Counted from the first letter of the stretch, positions 30,123 through 64,000 are shown. The stretch is DNA of 64,000 nt from Gymnogyps californianus (GCF_018139145.2 NC_059500.1:54244663-54308662); one strand, 5' to 3'. The notes: a model not told the origin generated them from the sequence alone. Translations and numbers: made by a program.

Positions 30123-33100
30123 TTTTTCTGAATGGTGGTGATGATGTACATTTTTTGGGGCCATCTGAGACTGTCAAGAACAGTGCAACATTTGATAAAC
30201 CCTATGAGGAGTAGTGGGTCAGAAAAAAAAATCTCGTCTACTCAAGATTTTGCCTTCGGCAACAGCCAATAGAGATACTGGCTTCCAGACAGAGTATTTA
30301 TGAACAGGTCATGGCCTTTCCCCATCACACTTTCCGCACTTTCAGCATGCACTACTGGTCTGATGGTCAAGGTGCTGTGACTTGGTTGCTGTTCCTTGCC
30401 TGGTCTGCCTCCTATGCCCTGGCAATCCTGCCTTCCTTGTGCTCTGCAGTCCGCCAAGTGCTGCCAGGTGTTGGGCAAGGAAAAGCTGCAGGCAGAAAAC
30501 ATGGAAAAAGGAAAAACTACAAAACTCTTGCCTGGCTGTAGCTCTGCACAGCTCCATTGTTTGGCATCTCACTCGCTGGGTGACAGGAGATGCTCCAAGG
30601 TACATTGTACATAGTCAAACAGGGACTGAAACTAATTTAGGGGAGGGATCTAACCATGAGTTTGGGGGAGTGATTGGTTGTGTCTTTGAAGATCTCAAAC
30701 TGGGCAGTTTCTGTTCTTAGGGAATAGTAAAGAACAAGTGAACTGCACGTGTCATGACTGTTTTTGTGCAGTTTAAACTCTTGTGGAGCTGATATAGCTG
30801 ACCTGTGCATGTTGACAGACCTGTGTATGTTCATGTCCAGCTGCTTTCTTTTCTCAGTGTTAAGAGTCAACTACAAGTCCCTGAGTATTTCAGCAGGAAT
30901 GCGTGAGTGGGTAACCTTGTCTTCCATGACTTAAAGCCACACATGCTACTCAAAATGCAGGGTCCAATCCTGTGACAGCTTCTGCAGCCCCAAAGACCCT
31001 ACAGGAACACAACAACATGGTGTACAGGGCCAAAACCTGCAGGTGCTTTTCTGATGGGATACTCTCCACCACTCTCCAAAGCTTCTATCAGGAGGCTATG
31101 GAGAAGAGGACACATTGCCCATGCAGGATGTTTCCACATACATAAAAGGTACATACTCAGAATATTGTGTCATGAAAAGCATCCTTGGACTTAACAGTAT
31201 CTTCAGTATATGGTTTGGTCTCTTGGTGGTGAACAGATGACAAAACAGCACCATCAACCCCTGCTTAGTTGAATCTGATCCATGTAAATAAATAATAAAT
31301 AAATAATCCCCTGCTTAGTGTGTGTTCAATAGTATACTCCTAACCCAGATCATCTGTAGTTAGAGGGCTTTCTTGCAATCTCAGTACTGTGCTCTGAAGC
31401 ATTTATTTTATCAGAAGAGAGTAATTCTTGCCAAAGCTACAGCTGAGTCACTAGTGAAGGTAACATAAATCCTAAATTCAACTGGTTTTGTTTTTCTTGC
31501 TGTAGCTAAAGGAACTCAGTATTCTACAGGTGAGGAGAGGATGGTAGGCTGAAACAAGAGTATAGAGAGAAATTATTTATTTAGAACATGTTAGGAACAC
31601 TGTTCACAGTACATCATAACAGGGTGACTACATAATGGGGTGATCTTAAAAGGGTGACTTCAAAGAGCAAAGAAAAGACAAAGCGTAGGTTACAGGCTAG
31701 TTGTGGAAACTGGTGGGTTTTTTCCTCCCCTAAGCAAAGCTGTACATATAAAGACTGTCTCATACTATTTCTGCACAGGTAAAAGATTGATTTACTCAAT
31801 CTGTACATTTTCTTTATTTTGTATAAACATACCAATACTCAGATTAGATGTAAACTTCCATATAGTTTACAATGTTTAATTTAAATACAGTATTATGTCT
31901 CATTGACTTGTTGATTTAAGGTGCAAGTTATCAAAACCTACAGCAAATATTTTCTTCTTTTCTGAGTCAGTTCTCTTTGGCACATTTCTGGTTTATTTAA
32001 ATACAAAAGTGTAGGATTGAATCGAGTATGTAACACTGCAGGAACTTGAAGGTTTTTTTGTTAGCGTAGGAGTGCAATTTCAGGTTTACTACAAGCTTAT
32101 TTACAAACAAAGAACTGTATATGAATTTCGGTTTACTTTACATATAAAATGGCTAATGACTTCAATGTGCAAGGCAAAAAAAATCTGTTACAGCAACTCC
32201 TCCCTTGAGAGAGTGATTTTTGCACCACAGAAATCTTGTATAAAATGTTTTAGAAAATGGAGATTTCTTATGAGGAAGTTCTTGGTGCTTCTTATCCTAT
32301 AGCAAGCTACCTGAAGACATGACTTTCTGGGTCCAGAAATGCTTCATAAGACATAGTTTAGCTGACATGTTGGCACTGTAGTAGTGTTGCAGCTACAAAC
32401 TTGCATGTTCAACTGGCAAACTAAACCAAGGAGCAAAAGACCAACCAGACTGTGTAAAAAGCTTAGTGACAGTGGCTTCTTTCTAGAAAAAGGTATGCCC
32501 CCTATATTTTTGATATTATATCTGGTTTTATTCCAAGGAGGAAAGCTTTAGAATTTGCACTATGCGTTGCTATATAGAGTATTCTCATCTTCATGACCTC
32601 TGCCTACTTTTGGGCTGATTAGTATTTGTTAGAGTCAAAGGTGAACAACAGTAAATAGACTTATTTCTGCTTCTGATGGAAATGTACTAGGAGGCCATCA
32701 AAGTGGACCTAAATTGGTGAAGTATTACTTTACAAAAACCCTTCAAATGCCAAAAGAGCAAACCCACAGCAATTTATTTCACATCTGAAGGCCAATCACA
32801 GCAGCTGGCATTCACATGAAAGGCATGGGGAAACCTAGCTGCATAAACACTGGAAATTCTTCCATGCCCAATTATTTCACAACTACAGAAAAATGAAACC
32901 CTGTTCCCAGTAAAATACTTATTACAAGGTCTTTCTGGTCTGTTCCTTCCTGACTCACCCAAGTGGTATTCTCTCAGCTGCAGAAATGAGGATTTTGGCA
33001 CGTAATCAAGTTACAGTAGGTATCAAGTACAGTGCAATCTGTTTAGAAGGCAAGGATGTTAAAAGGGATTTCATACAGGTGCTTTATAATGTGAGTAAGA

Positions 33101-33216
33101 GGTGAAACGCTGTGCTACTCCTGAGTAAAATACGTTTGGCTGTCCCAGCTAAGATACCCATTTATGATCATGCTGATTCCAAAGAGGCATTTCATAGCCT
33201 CAGCAATAGTGTGTAT

Positions 33217-33252
<36 letters not shown>

Positions 33253-33489
33253 AAAAGTATTTTACCACTGTCTTTTCCTTCAACCTATCAGCAAGGACTA
33301 AAGTCGTGAGTTCAAATTGTTGGAAGAGGTGATGAGAAGGGGGCAGAACCGGTAAAGAGAATCAGAGTCTGTGTAGTAAATCAAATGCATGTGAGATGTA
33401 ATTCATTCTCAATTATCCTTTAAGCTTTTTGAGATATTGCATATGGCCATATCCTTTAGTGCTCCTGTTTTACCTGAAAGCTACTGGCT
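30123..33489 (-). other. Downstream of SLC1A1 stop: probable 3' UTR then intergenic
   Basis: No exon of another gene was recognised. The part next to 33489 should be SLC1A1 3' UTR. Its end cannot be fixed by eye because several AATAAA-type signals occur on the minus strand in this AT-rich DNA. A pure A run lies at 33221-33249. Confidence 0.45.
33221..33249. repeat. Poly(A) homopolymer, 29 bases
   Basis: Twenty-nine A on the plus strand (poly-T on the SLC1A1 sense strand), 240 bp beyond the SLC1A1 stop codon. No retroposed sequence is evident upstream of it, so it is treated as a simple repeat. Confidence 0.9.
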
Positions 33490-53529
<20,040 letters not shown>

Positions 53530-55129
53530 CTGCAAAAAAAACCCACAAAAACAAACCACTAAAAAACAGTCTTAGAAGAAACTTACTATTTTTGTATAGA
53601 CAATTATTTATCGTCTCTTATTTCTATGCAGGAATTTTTTCCTCATTCAAGATATTTCTAAATACCTAATTGCCAGTTGCATTTCTGAAAAATGTCTGTA
53701 GCAGACCAACATATCTGCTTCTGCTTCTTTGCTAAAATCTGTTTTCCGTGGATTTTTCTAGGAAAAAGATAATTGAGCTTTTCTGATTCCCTGATGTTCG
53801 TGATGAATTAGACTTCTTTGGTTTATGAAATTATATTACAATTTATTTCCATATTCTTCATTTTATATTCACACATTTATATCCATATTCTTCAGATCTG
53901 TAACATTTTGGCATTAAAACTAAAAGCCATGGGAAGGGAGCTGCTCAGGGATGTTACCCCAGGTTGCTCAAAGGCACATACAGACAAGTAAGGCTCACTC
54001 CTGGTGAGCTCGCCTTCATTAACAGGTTTACTTTTTTTTTTTTTTTGACTAAAGCTTTTCTGAAGTCTGGGCTATTCCCAATCCTCTGCCTGTATCTCTC
54101 ATTGCCAGGAATTGAGAGCAGTTTTTGTTAATGAAGGTGGGGAAAGTGCTGAGGCAGGTGTTATACTGCGGTCAACATAACTTCTGGCAACAATATTATA
54201 TCAAACTGCTCATCAAGTATTTTTTAATTGTTTAAAAGATTTACAGTTATATCTGTACACATACAATTCAGTAACCAGGGTAAAATGAGCATTGTAACCA
54301 TAAAACTTGACTGTCTATAACCACACTAGTTAATAATTCGCTGCTATCTCTTTATTATACATTTGTGATCCATTTATATTTTTATGTTTATTGAGTCAGA
54401 TTATCAAAGACTGGCCAGATTCCCTTGTATAGGAAAGCAAAATACCATGAGGATATTTAACCTCAGAGAAGCATGATTTTGTAGAAAAAAAATGACATTT
54501 CAAAAACTAAGGAAGAAAAATCAAAAGATCTTTCTGACACAAATTTAACTTATTGATCTTTGAGCTCAAAAAGGATCTGAGCAAGTGTACTTTAACCATG
54601 TGTTGATGTCTCTTTCAGAAGGTATACTAACAGCAGTAACAACTTGTGCCTAGAGCATTCATATAATGCCTTACTTGTTCTGTTAATTGTTATTCAAAAT
54701 GCAAACAGTACTGGGAAAGGAGAATGAAGGTTATTTTATTTCATCATCTATTTGATTATTTTGGGGTTTTCCATGGGATAGCATATCATCAGAATGAGTA
54801 CAGAAGAACTACATATACTTGCAGAAATCATGATGTAAAGACTATCTTACTTGTACACCAAATAAGGATAATAAAAGAACTATTCATATGGCAAGGGAAT
54901 ACAGATCAGTGCACAGAAAAAAACAATGCCACAGCTACTACAGGAGGCTGTCAGCACTAAGGATATTGTTTGAGGCACAAACAACAGAATGGACCCAGAA
55001 TTTGGGCCATCATTTTTATTTCTCACCTTGGGAACTGGGAAAAAACAGGTAGAAAGGAGGACTTTCGCATTGCTGTGGGCTCAGCTGTGGAAATTATGGC
55101 AGTGAGAACTCTTGAGAATGGATAGTAAC
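53530..55129 (-). other. SLC1A1 intron 2, part
   Basis: AT-rich unique sequence. No exon or repeat was recognised. Confidence 0.5.
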
Positions 55130-55723
55130 TGTCATGGTTTAACCCCAGCCAGCAACTAAGCACCACACAGCCGCTTCCCCTTCCCCCCTCCTAGTGGGGT
55201 GGGGAGGAGGAGGAAAAAAAAAGTAAAACTCGTGGGTTGAGATAAGAACAGTTTAATAACTAAAGTAAAATAAAATACACTACTAACTAATAATAATAAT
55301 AATATAATAATAATAATTGTAATGAAAAGGAATATAACAAAAAAAAGGAAATAACACCCAAGACAAGACAAGTGATGCACAATGCCATTGCTCACCACCT
55401 GCTGACTGATGCCCGAGCAGCGATCCGCCCCTCCCAGCCAACTCCCCCCTGTTTATACACTAGGCATGACGTTCCATGGTATGGAATACCCCTTTGGCTA
55501 GTTTGGGTCAGCTCTCCTGGCTATGCTCCCTCCCAGCTTCTTGCACACCTGCTTGCTGGCAGAGCATGGGAAACTGAAAAATTCTTGGCTTCAGATAAGT
55601 GTTACTTAGCAACAACTAAAACATCAGCATGTTATCAACATTATTCTCACACTAAATCCAAAGCACGGCACTATACCAGCTACTAGGAAGAAAATTAACT
55701 CTATCCCAGCTGAAACCAGGACA
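55130..55723 (-). repeat. Solo LTR in SLC1A1 intron 2, sense to the gene
   Basis: 594 bp from TGTCATGG to CCAGGACA. Flanks are GTAAC (55125-55129) and GTAAT (55724-55728), a 4-of-5 match explained by one later substitution. Near its (TAA)-rich part and promoter it closely resembles the copy at 50809-51370, suggesting the same subfamily. Confidence 0.94.
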
Positions 55724-58700
55724 GTAATAAATAATGGGTTCTGTGGACAATAGAAGAGCTGGTTTCAAAGGCTGTCAATCTTGAAACTTTTGCACTTGAT
55801 ATATTAACTTAGACAACTTTACATCATGTGTTTAAAAACCAGCAAGCTGGTATTGCCACAGTTATTTCATCTTTTAATGAAAAGTTCATAAAAACTAGAA
55901 ATCATGGAATTCTATTCTAAAATTTGTTGTGTCAACTGTCAATAGTGGTTAGACAGACAGTGGAGGTAAGACAATAATCTTTTCATGGGATGGAGCGCTT
56001 CACAAAGCTTGCCTTAAGATTTTTTTTGCCTAACAGTCTTGCCGACTCAGCCAAGAACCTAATAATCATACAAGGTTATTTCCCTGGAGTACTCAGTTAC
56101 AAAGATTCTACAATTAGTATGACAGGAAGTTCCTGCGACAGCCATTCTTCTGGCTCCAAATGAAATCCCTTTGCAAACTGTTATGCCCACTGGAGTTACA
56201 GAGGTATAATTAAGGGAAAACTTTGCCCCTGCCTTTTTAAACTGGATAATGATCCTGTTAGTCAGTGAACTGTGCTAGAATCCAGCTTGTGCTTCCACTG
56301 TCATGTCGGTGCTGCTTTGGTAGTAGCTATAAAAACACGCAAATCAGTCAGGCAGACATGACTGAATAAGTACGAGTGTGCTCTGAGGATGACAGGTGTG
56401 GGCTTTGTTTTTTTTGAAAACTGCTGTACTCTGAAACAAAACTGCATTCAGGATTATGCTTCCATTTAGAGAATGAAGTAGCATTCTCTACAAGTGCCAC
56501 AGATGCAGGTTTGCACTGGGTGCTTTATGCTGCTAAGCTCCTTTTTTACATGTTAGCTTGTTACATACAGGAAAACACAATACATAAAAATAGATTTCCC
56601 TCCAGATATAGCCTACTGTCATTAGTGAGCAACTGACAATATATTATAATTGATAGCTACTAGCCTTCTTCTCAAGCCAACTGACAATTAAATTTCCTTT
56701 GAAATAACATCATGGCTTTATAATTTCTTTGGACATAACTGAAACAGTTAATGGAAGATTTATTAAACAAAGCATACAATTAACACTGATTTCTGTTCGT
56801 AAGAAAACTTATTTCTCAAACTAAGATGGTACACGTGCTGCTCAAAATGGAAAGCTTGCAGTATTGTAAGCAAAGATAAGATTACAAAAGTAGTGCAATT
56901 AAACTTGGGTATCTACTGTGGATAACCACTGAACTTTTACAACTATTTTATTTGCTCTTTCCCTCCCTCAGCCTATCCCCAAGTTCTAATTTTTTTAAAC
57001 AAGTTTGACCAAATAAACTGTAAATGTAGTCTACTGTACAGAATTTAAACAGGCATGATGGATTCTCCTCCATCCCTAGGCATTTCAAAACTGCAGTATT
57101 TCAGATTAGTTCTTTAAATTTTCCTACAAGAGATGTTCTAATTCAGCTACAGCCACTGAAGCATGGAATGCAATTCTGTGGCTGTGATACACAAGACTTA
57201 AGGGAGATGACCACAAAAGACACCAACTGGTGTTAAAATCTGTTAATCTATCTACCTCCCTGCCCATATTATTTTAGCAGAACAGAGTTAAGGTTTTAAT
57301 ATCTGAAGCCAAATTTGGGAATCAATTGCCTAGTCTTCTGCAATTCAGCTTCCATGTTTCCTATGTTACAGTCTCCTACTCAAAGCTCTTTGTACTGTTT
57401 TTCTCTTTTTGCCCAATTTTCTCTAATTTGCAACACATACACTTGTAAAAGAATAAAAAAGGAAACAGTCAGTGAAATCAAGTCTCTCACGTCTTCTCTT
57501 TCTTGTTGCAGGACCTCAAAACCCTACCAAAATGAAATGCTGTACTGTATATGCACCTTTTTTTTTGAGGAAAGGATGGGAGGATAAATAATAAGACTGA
57601 TGTTAATAATTCTGCTTGACAGAGTATTAGAAGGCATCAAAGCACAACAGGGATGAGGATGGTACAGGACCATGAACAGAAGAGACACATACTTTTGGGT
57701 AAGATACACAGACATTCCATTTTAAATGCTGGGGAAAAAAGAAAAAAAACTAATCCAGCTGTTCCTCACATTGCAATAACTTTTTTTATTCCATATATGG
57801 TCCTTTTTTACTTGAGTCTTTTGGTTGGTATTGCTAGGAAGCCTACCAATTTAATTTTCTTTTATTTTTATAGCTGTTTTTTTGCTCTATTGCTAGAGGA
57901 TTCCCAGGACTTTCCTCTTTAAAAAATAACCAGAAAGGAGGACAATATTGTGAAAATTGCAAAAAATCAGAGGTGGAAAAATGGAATCATTACAACTGAC
58001 CAGTTTAATCCTGTGTTATGTTCAACTACTGATTTTTGCATGCGGAATACATTGCGTTGCCGAAGTTAAAGACACATAGCTTCTCTGACTCTTACTTTAC
58101 AACCCCTGTCTGCCTTGTTAAGTGCATCAAACCAAGAGTCCTGTTAAGACTGGATGATAGCACCGTCAGTCATCTGCAACTTTTGAAGTTCCTTTGAAAT
58201 TTCTTTCATAATCTTGTTTTGTTGTACATATTTAGAGCTGCTCCCCTGAAATGTTACTGTATAAAGCTGCTTTACCTAAGGAAATAGTCTGATGTAAACA
58301 AAACTGAGCCTAAATATGCAACATGGTGTTCCAGAAATTTTTACCAGTAGCCACTGATGGAAGCATGAATCATTCTTTCAGTTTCTCACAGACTTAAAAA
58401 AATGACACTTTAGTATAACACAATGTTGCAACTTCATGAAAGACCAATATTTATTTGTCCATTTTCTCTCTGACAAGAGTGATTTTTTTTTTTCCATTTT
58501 GGTGTCATAGGGGAACAGAGAATGTTCCTAAACAAAGCTATAATTTTGAAAGTGCTAGAAAAGTTATAAAGAAGTCTTGAAAAATCATTGAAATACATGT
58601 TTCACTGGTATTGATGCTGTTGAAGCTTCATGCAAATCCAGGAAATTGATTTTCTAAACTTTTTATGATAAAAACTTGTCTTTCTTTGCCTTGCTGCTTG

Positions 58701-61700
58701 GAAAGGTTGTTTGGGAGCATTCTGAACACAAACCAGCCCTCAGGTTTTCTTTCTTTGTCCTCTCTTCTGACGCTAATGACAACTCCACTCCCATTAAATA
58801 CAGGAGTGTCTTTGCTCAACTGCCAACACAGTCAACCTCTTTTCACTGCTTCCAGGTTGGCCTACAGCTTTCTTATTGTTTCCTAGGAAATGTAATAAGA
58901 TTCTCAATGATTTCTGTACTTCCCTTTTAGTTTTCAAAAACAGTTACTCAGATCTTCAGGAATACAAATAATGCATAATGTTTCAGGTAAAAGAAACCAG
59001 GTAGCTAATAAAAAAACCTGCAGGTATTGGAGTTGGGTAAACCATTCAGACAAATTCACAGTCACAAACCAGACCTGTCTGCCACTCCCAAATGCCCTCT
59101 GAAATTTTAAATACCCACAGGTTTTTGTTGAATAAAAATCCAGCCAAGGTCTTTCAAACCCTGCACTAGTGTGACAGCGAAACTGCTGTGGAGCAGTGTA
59201 ATTATGTATCTCTGCATTGGGTAAAGTACTGTGGACTTTGTAACAAATCCTAGAGCAACGTGCTTCGCGTTCACTATGTCTGAGGCATTTATTCAGAAAA
59301 CAGGGAATTCCTATTCTCTTCCTCTCCTGAAACAAGAGCAGTGGAAAGTGCCACCATTTAGCTACATTGCCATGTAGCAATTTCAAACTAGATGTAAGGA
59401 AATATCTTTCATCACCTGTGTAACTAGATTGCAGACTGTGTTGTCTTTGAGCGTTGCTGAGGCCAAGAGCTAAGTACAAGACAGACGTATTAAACCTGTA
59501 CAGAGGTTGTAGAAATACCCAAAATCACAGCAGTTAATATAACACAAAAGATAAAGAAACTAGTTGTTTCAGTTACAGCAATATCAAGCTACTAGATTAG
59601 ACGGAAACCTCTGTGATGTGAAATTATTCTGCATTTGGATATTATAACGCTTTTTTATCTTTCTCTGAAGCTGGCCATTAACACAGACTTAAGAGCTGAT
59701 GGCAGTTCCTGGGGAGCAACCTATAAAGTCAGGTAAAAAAATCAAGTACTCATAAATACTAATCTTTTCATTTTATTTAATGGAGTGCAGGAGAGGGAAC
59801 CACTTACAGTGCATTAATAAAACCTTCAAAGATGTTGAAACGTTACTACCCCATTAGCTCCTCCTCCTATTTTGTTCCTGCCTGTTAGAATGACCTACAC
59901 TTAGCACATAAAATAGAAATTTTATGCTGGTATCAACATTTGGGAACCTTACAATAAAATCCGTTACAGATCTACGTTTTTATACAGCATGGAGTGGATA
60001 GCCAAGTGACTGACTGCAGCTGCTATCATCACAGAAAAATTACCAAGACTTGAGAGATCTACTGTCTGGGGTAGAACACTTGCTCTGTACCACAGGTACC
60101 AACCCTGGTCAAAAACTGAAACTGTGTGATCCATGAATTATAGATATTTTTTCCCTCTGAGATGTGTACAGTTGGGATAAATATTTTAAACTGAAACAAG
60201 CAAATCAGTACCCAAGGTAATTAAAAGTAAACAAAATGTTCTCTGTACAAGATGACATTGCACTGTGTTGTTGTGTGGTTTATATCAGTCTTCACTTTGG
60301 AGGCCTATAAAATGCACAAGTGTCCAAATGGCTTTGGCACAAAGTATAACACTGTAATTCTAGAGTTGTTCACTGTGCTTCATTAATCCTGTGGTCCTGT
60401 GAGATGTGGGAGTGAAAAGGGTTGAATTAAGGCCTGGAAACAATCATGGGTCTCTTCAGACTTCCAGTGATTATCATCTTACTGGTTCCCTGGGGGATAA
60501 CACCTACATCCTTAGAGTTTGCCATACTGTTCTACAGAGGTGTCCCAACTGAGCACAAGGATTTATGCTTCCATACGTGTTCTTTTTCAATACATCACGA
60601 GAGACTACATCTACAATTTGGTGCTGTGATTGACTCTGTTCAGCAGCAACAATCAAGCCTAGATACCATGGCATTTTTTTTTGCTGGTCTACAAATTTCG
60701 GTGTCATCATCAAGTGCATCTCCTGCAGTACTTCTTAGCTGTTCTCAAAACTTCTGAAGATCAGTGGAAGCTGACAGGATCTGTTTCTTCCACCATCTCA
60801 CTTCATCTGCACGACAAATTGATCATTAAGCATAATCAGCAGAAGGATGGGCTGTTTACCTCCCTTTGCCAACACTGCTACACTTGATGATCAAGATGTG
60901 AGTTTTCTCTGTACAAAGATAGATGCCACTTAGCCAGCTCCTAGCACTGGTGGCAGGCTCTTCTCCTTAAGTGTGACTCAGAGCCAGAGGGAAGAGTCTG
61001 GCTCAGGGGCCTTCCATGTCCACACAACTGCCAGCCACGTTGTAGCTTTCCTGATTAGTTTTAGGAGCTAGTCACATTTCTAAGGAGAAATAACTGAAGT
61101 ATGGTGCACATCAACTGTACACAAGTCTCTCAGGGTTCTGATATCTTATTCACCATTGTAACAAAAATACAGCAACAGAAGTTCCTGAAGAGTAGAACGC
61201 TATGGCTTTTACACCTTCTTATCCATGACTAAGATGTTGATTCAAGAACAAAATGCAGTTCTAAAACTGCTCCAAACTGCCATCAGCATTATTGCTTTAA
61301 CTGAGGAATTTCTGCAGATGCTAGAGAAATCATGAAAGAATTCTCAGCTTCTCCCAGGTGTACATGTTTTCATTCTTCCCTTCCATCTTGGCTCTTCTGG
61401 CTGCTATGTGCGGTCACTAAGTCACAGAGGTGATACGACGGACATCCAGGATAGTCAGGTCCATTTAAAAATTTTTTACAGAATGTTGCAACAGACATAT
61501 GAAAACAGAAAAACACAGGAGAATCTTAAAATGCATATAGAGAATTTCAGCAAGCAATCCTTCTAAGGGGACCACAATGTTTTACATAAAAATAGTAGTG
61601 TTGTTTTATTGCCAGGGTTGCACTATGTTATATGTTGTTGCAAAAATACAAGATTTACTCTTCGAAAAATACTGGGGGGGAGGGGGGGGAGAAGAATGAA

Positions 61701-62341
61701 GCAGCACAGACATGGTGCCCTTGATAAATGGATAGCTGTCTGAAATGCATGAAGTTCCTTGGCTTTAAAAGATGGAACTGGGAGTGTTTCTAATTTAAGA
61801 CATGACCAGTATCAAAATTTCAACTGCATCTGACTGTGTGGTATGAACTCTCCATTCTAATTTGTTTTTTGGAATGTCATTTACCTCGTACTGACCGTTC
61901 TCATTTAATCCTCTGATCATCACAGAGCTGGTGGTCAAGTTGTAACAGCAATCTTTCTTAGAGGCAACTGACAATTTTGAATTAGTTGCCATACTTTTCT
62001 TCTACTTGCAATGGAAAACACTACTAATACTAAAACAGTATTTGTCTAATATCTTCAGAAGTGACACATGATTTTTGCTTGAGGAACTGAACACCAAATT
62101 CTAGCTCCAGTGATGACTTGTGTAGCAAGCTTATTGCTTATTTTCTTATTCCTCTATGTGTTTAAGAGAATCCAAATTTGCGTTCTTGTTCCATGGGCTA
62201 CTGCCAGCTCTAATCAGCTACTGCCAGGAAAGGAAGGAATCTCACACATATAAGATTAGATTTCATCCTATTTCCATGTAAATTTTGTCATTTTTTGATA
62301 GTTGGGTGATGGATACAAGTGGGAAAGTTTCCTTTTCACAG
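55724..62341. other. Probable continuation of SLC1A1 intron 2; few coding-like patches
   Basis: No repeat family recognised. Plus-strand coding-like patches occur at 60446-60757 (starting with a signal-peptide-like MGLFRLPVIIILLVPWG) and, in another frame after a poly-T run, 60681-60887. A minus-strand patch lies at 61795-61992. These are discussed under findings and not called as genes. Confidence 0.4.
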
Positions 62342-62523
62342 CAAGGAAAGGTCCCCTCTGCTGTCCTATGAAGCTGGGACCATTCAAGTCAGGTTTGGAG
62401 AGACCTTTGTGCTCAAAGTGCCTGGCATCACCTATGCAATCTCTCTTGTGGCTCATCAGTTCACAGCAATTCCTCCTAAACAGGGATACACACTGGAGTC
62501 ACACTCCCTGAGACTCAGAAAGG
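62342..62523 (+). CDS. Putative internal exon of an unrecognised plus-strand gene
   Basis: 182 bp bounded by a strong acceptor (TTTCCTTTTCACAG) and donor GTATGA, with 60 open codons in one frame (one base over at each end). The coded protein contains YEAGTIQVRFGETFVLKVPG and ITYAISLVAHQFTAIPP, the alternating hydrophobic pattern of a beta-sandwich extracellular domain. I do not recognise the family. The frame does not join cleanly to the next candidate acceptors at 62582 or 62688, so the gene may be decayed. Confidence 0.4.
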
Positions 62524-64000
62524 GTATGAATAGAAAAAATATCAAATTCACTAACTAATCTGAACTTTCTTCACCCATCCAGTCTCTTGGTGATGTGGCT
62601 ATATCCACTTTGGATGTCTGCTTTTGCAAGGCAATCCTACCACTACCTCTTCATTGCCTGCGTGAAGAATGCTCCTCTCAGGGCATCTGAAAAACAAGAA
62701 AGAGTACCGAAGCCAGCTGTCCTCTGTCCTTGGCCCAGTATTTCCTTTTGTCCTTGGCCTATGCTCACTTTTTGAAGGGAAAACCATGCTGTATACACTT
62801 CAGACAATAACTGCTGCAGGGGGAATCACCGTAACACTGGTGAATTCACAGCCTGTACTTTATTGAAGCCGTCTTTGACTCATCTGTGATTTTTCCCTCT
62901 TCCCATTCCAGGCTCTGAGCCTTTTCTCTCCCATTCTGTCCTTTGAGTTGGAATGATCTTGTAGTACAAGTTTACCCTGACTGTGATTAATCTCCTGAAG
63001 CTCATTTTCTTCATGTTCTCCTTGAAATCTACGTTTACAAATTAGGTTCAACAGGAATTACTGTTGTTTCCTTCCAAGGGCTGAACGGTGAATCTTTTGC
63101 TCTTTTTCCCTTTGCTCTGCGGAATTCTCTAGGAAATGCAATACCACATCCCTTGCACATGAACAAGACTGTCAGGATCAAACAAGTAATTCACAACTGC
63201 CTACTGAAATACCACCCACACTCAGGACTTCAGACAGCACAATTCTATGCATGACTTCACTATTCATCTGAGACACAGGACTCAGACGCTGCTGTTATTA
63301 CCTGTAGATCATTCTCAACCATTTTTCACTTGATATGCCTCTCATATAATTTTATTTTTTTCCTCCTGTTTACTGTGTCATGGTGCTCTGAATTATCTTT
63401 TGTATCTAGTCTTCCACTAGCTAACTGAATGACATATATAGCTAAGTCTCATTAGGAGGACAGTTGAGTCAGATGTTGGCTGAGAAGATCAGGTAATGAA
63501 GAAGTTATGCCAAATGGAAGCCTCAAAGACACTGCGATATGCAGTCTCTCAAATGAGATTTTTGGTGACCCACTACCTCTGTCTTTAGTGTTTGTCACTA
63601 GAAGTCTTCCATTCCTATTCTGTCAGTCTCTCTGTAACAGCAGTTATCCTGTCTATCCAAATTTCATTGTTACTTACCATAAAGGAAAAGGATTTCTATG
63701 ACAGCTTGTAGCAATTACCTTTTCAATAGACTTGATAGAAATTTAATTAATCTCTCTTCTTTGGAGCAAATGATTGTTATTCCACTAGTACTGTTGTGTA
63801 AATGCAACAGAAGAATGTCTTACAAATGAACTGAAAAAAACCAGCAAATTGGGGGTGGGGGGAAGGTAGGGAGGAGAGCAATAGATACATGCAGGTAATG
63901 AATAAGCATCTGTTAGTGCTATTTAAATACTACAAAAAAATTAAATCAGAAAATTAAATCAGAAAATTCTCATTTCCTACTTACATGATCTAGTGAGACT
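62524..64000. other. Right end, unassigned
   Basis: An open plus-strand stretch at 62669-62866 follows a CTCCTCTCAG that could be an acceptor and would take the phase left by the exon at 62342-62523. It runs through to a stop without a donor and is hydrophobic. The rest is AT-rich with nothing recognised. Confidence 0.35.

Overview
The window is vertebrate nuclear DNA, almost certainly from a bird. The evidence is CR1 LINE 3' ends with the attctatg-type tail, many copies of one retroviral LTR family whose sequence I recognise from avian genomes, and spliced genes with long introns. From memory, SLC1A1 is Z-linked in chicken, so this may be chromosome Z (inference).

Layout. (1) 957-8037 holds a young, env-less endogenous retrovirus on the minus strand, flanked by a perfect 5-bp target duplication. 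Its two LTRs differ by a single C in a homopolymer. gag, pro-RT-RNase H and integrase are all readable, with one 1-nt frameshift in an A run inside RNase H. (2) 11.0-18.2 kb holds a phase-consistent chain of minus-strand exons resembling the C-terminal half of SPATA6L. (3) 18.95-21.66 kb holds CR1 LINE fragments, with a solo LTR beside them and another solo LTR nested inside them. (4) About 22.5-28.8 kb holds the decayed remains of a Maverick/Polinton, a virus-like DNA transposon. A protein-primed DNA polymerase B lies on the plus strand. A major capsid protein, a small pX/pVI-like protein, a minor capsid protein and a retroviral-type integrase lie on the minus strand. This is the most unusual object in the window. 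(5) 33490-53529 holds exons 3-12 of SLC1A1 (EAAT3, the neuronal and epithelial glutamate/cysteine transporter) on the minus strand. All splice phases close, and the C-terminus is intact. Exons 1-2 must lie beyond the right edge. Three solo LTRs sit in its introns, one of them 77 bp from exon 4. (6) 55.7-64 kb is mostly intron 2 of SLC1A1 or flanking DNA. It has a few unassigned coding-like patches, including one well-formed plus-strand exon at 62342-62523.

How the parts relate. The host genes are ordinary. The window's history is mostly layered mobile DNA: an old Polinton, then CR1 copies, then waves of one LTR family (solo LTRs with degraded to perfect target duplications), and finally the near-intact provirus. 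Exon boundaries were set by reading GT/AG sites and checking phase. Homology calls rest on motif recognition without a database search.
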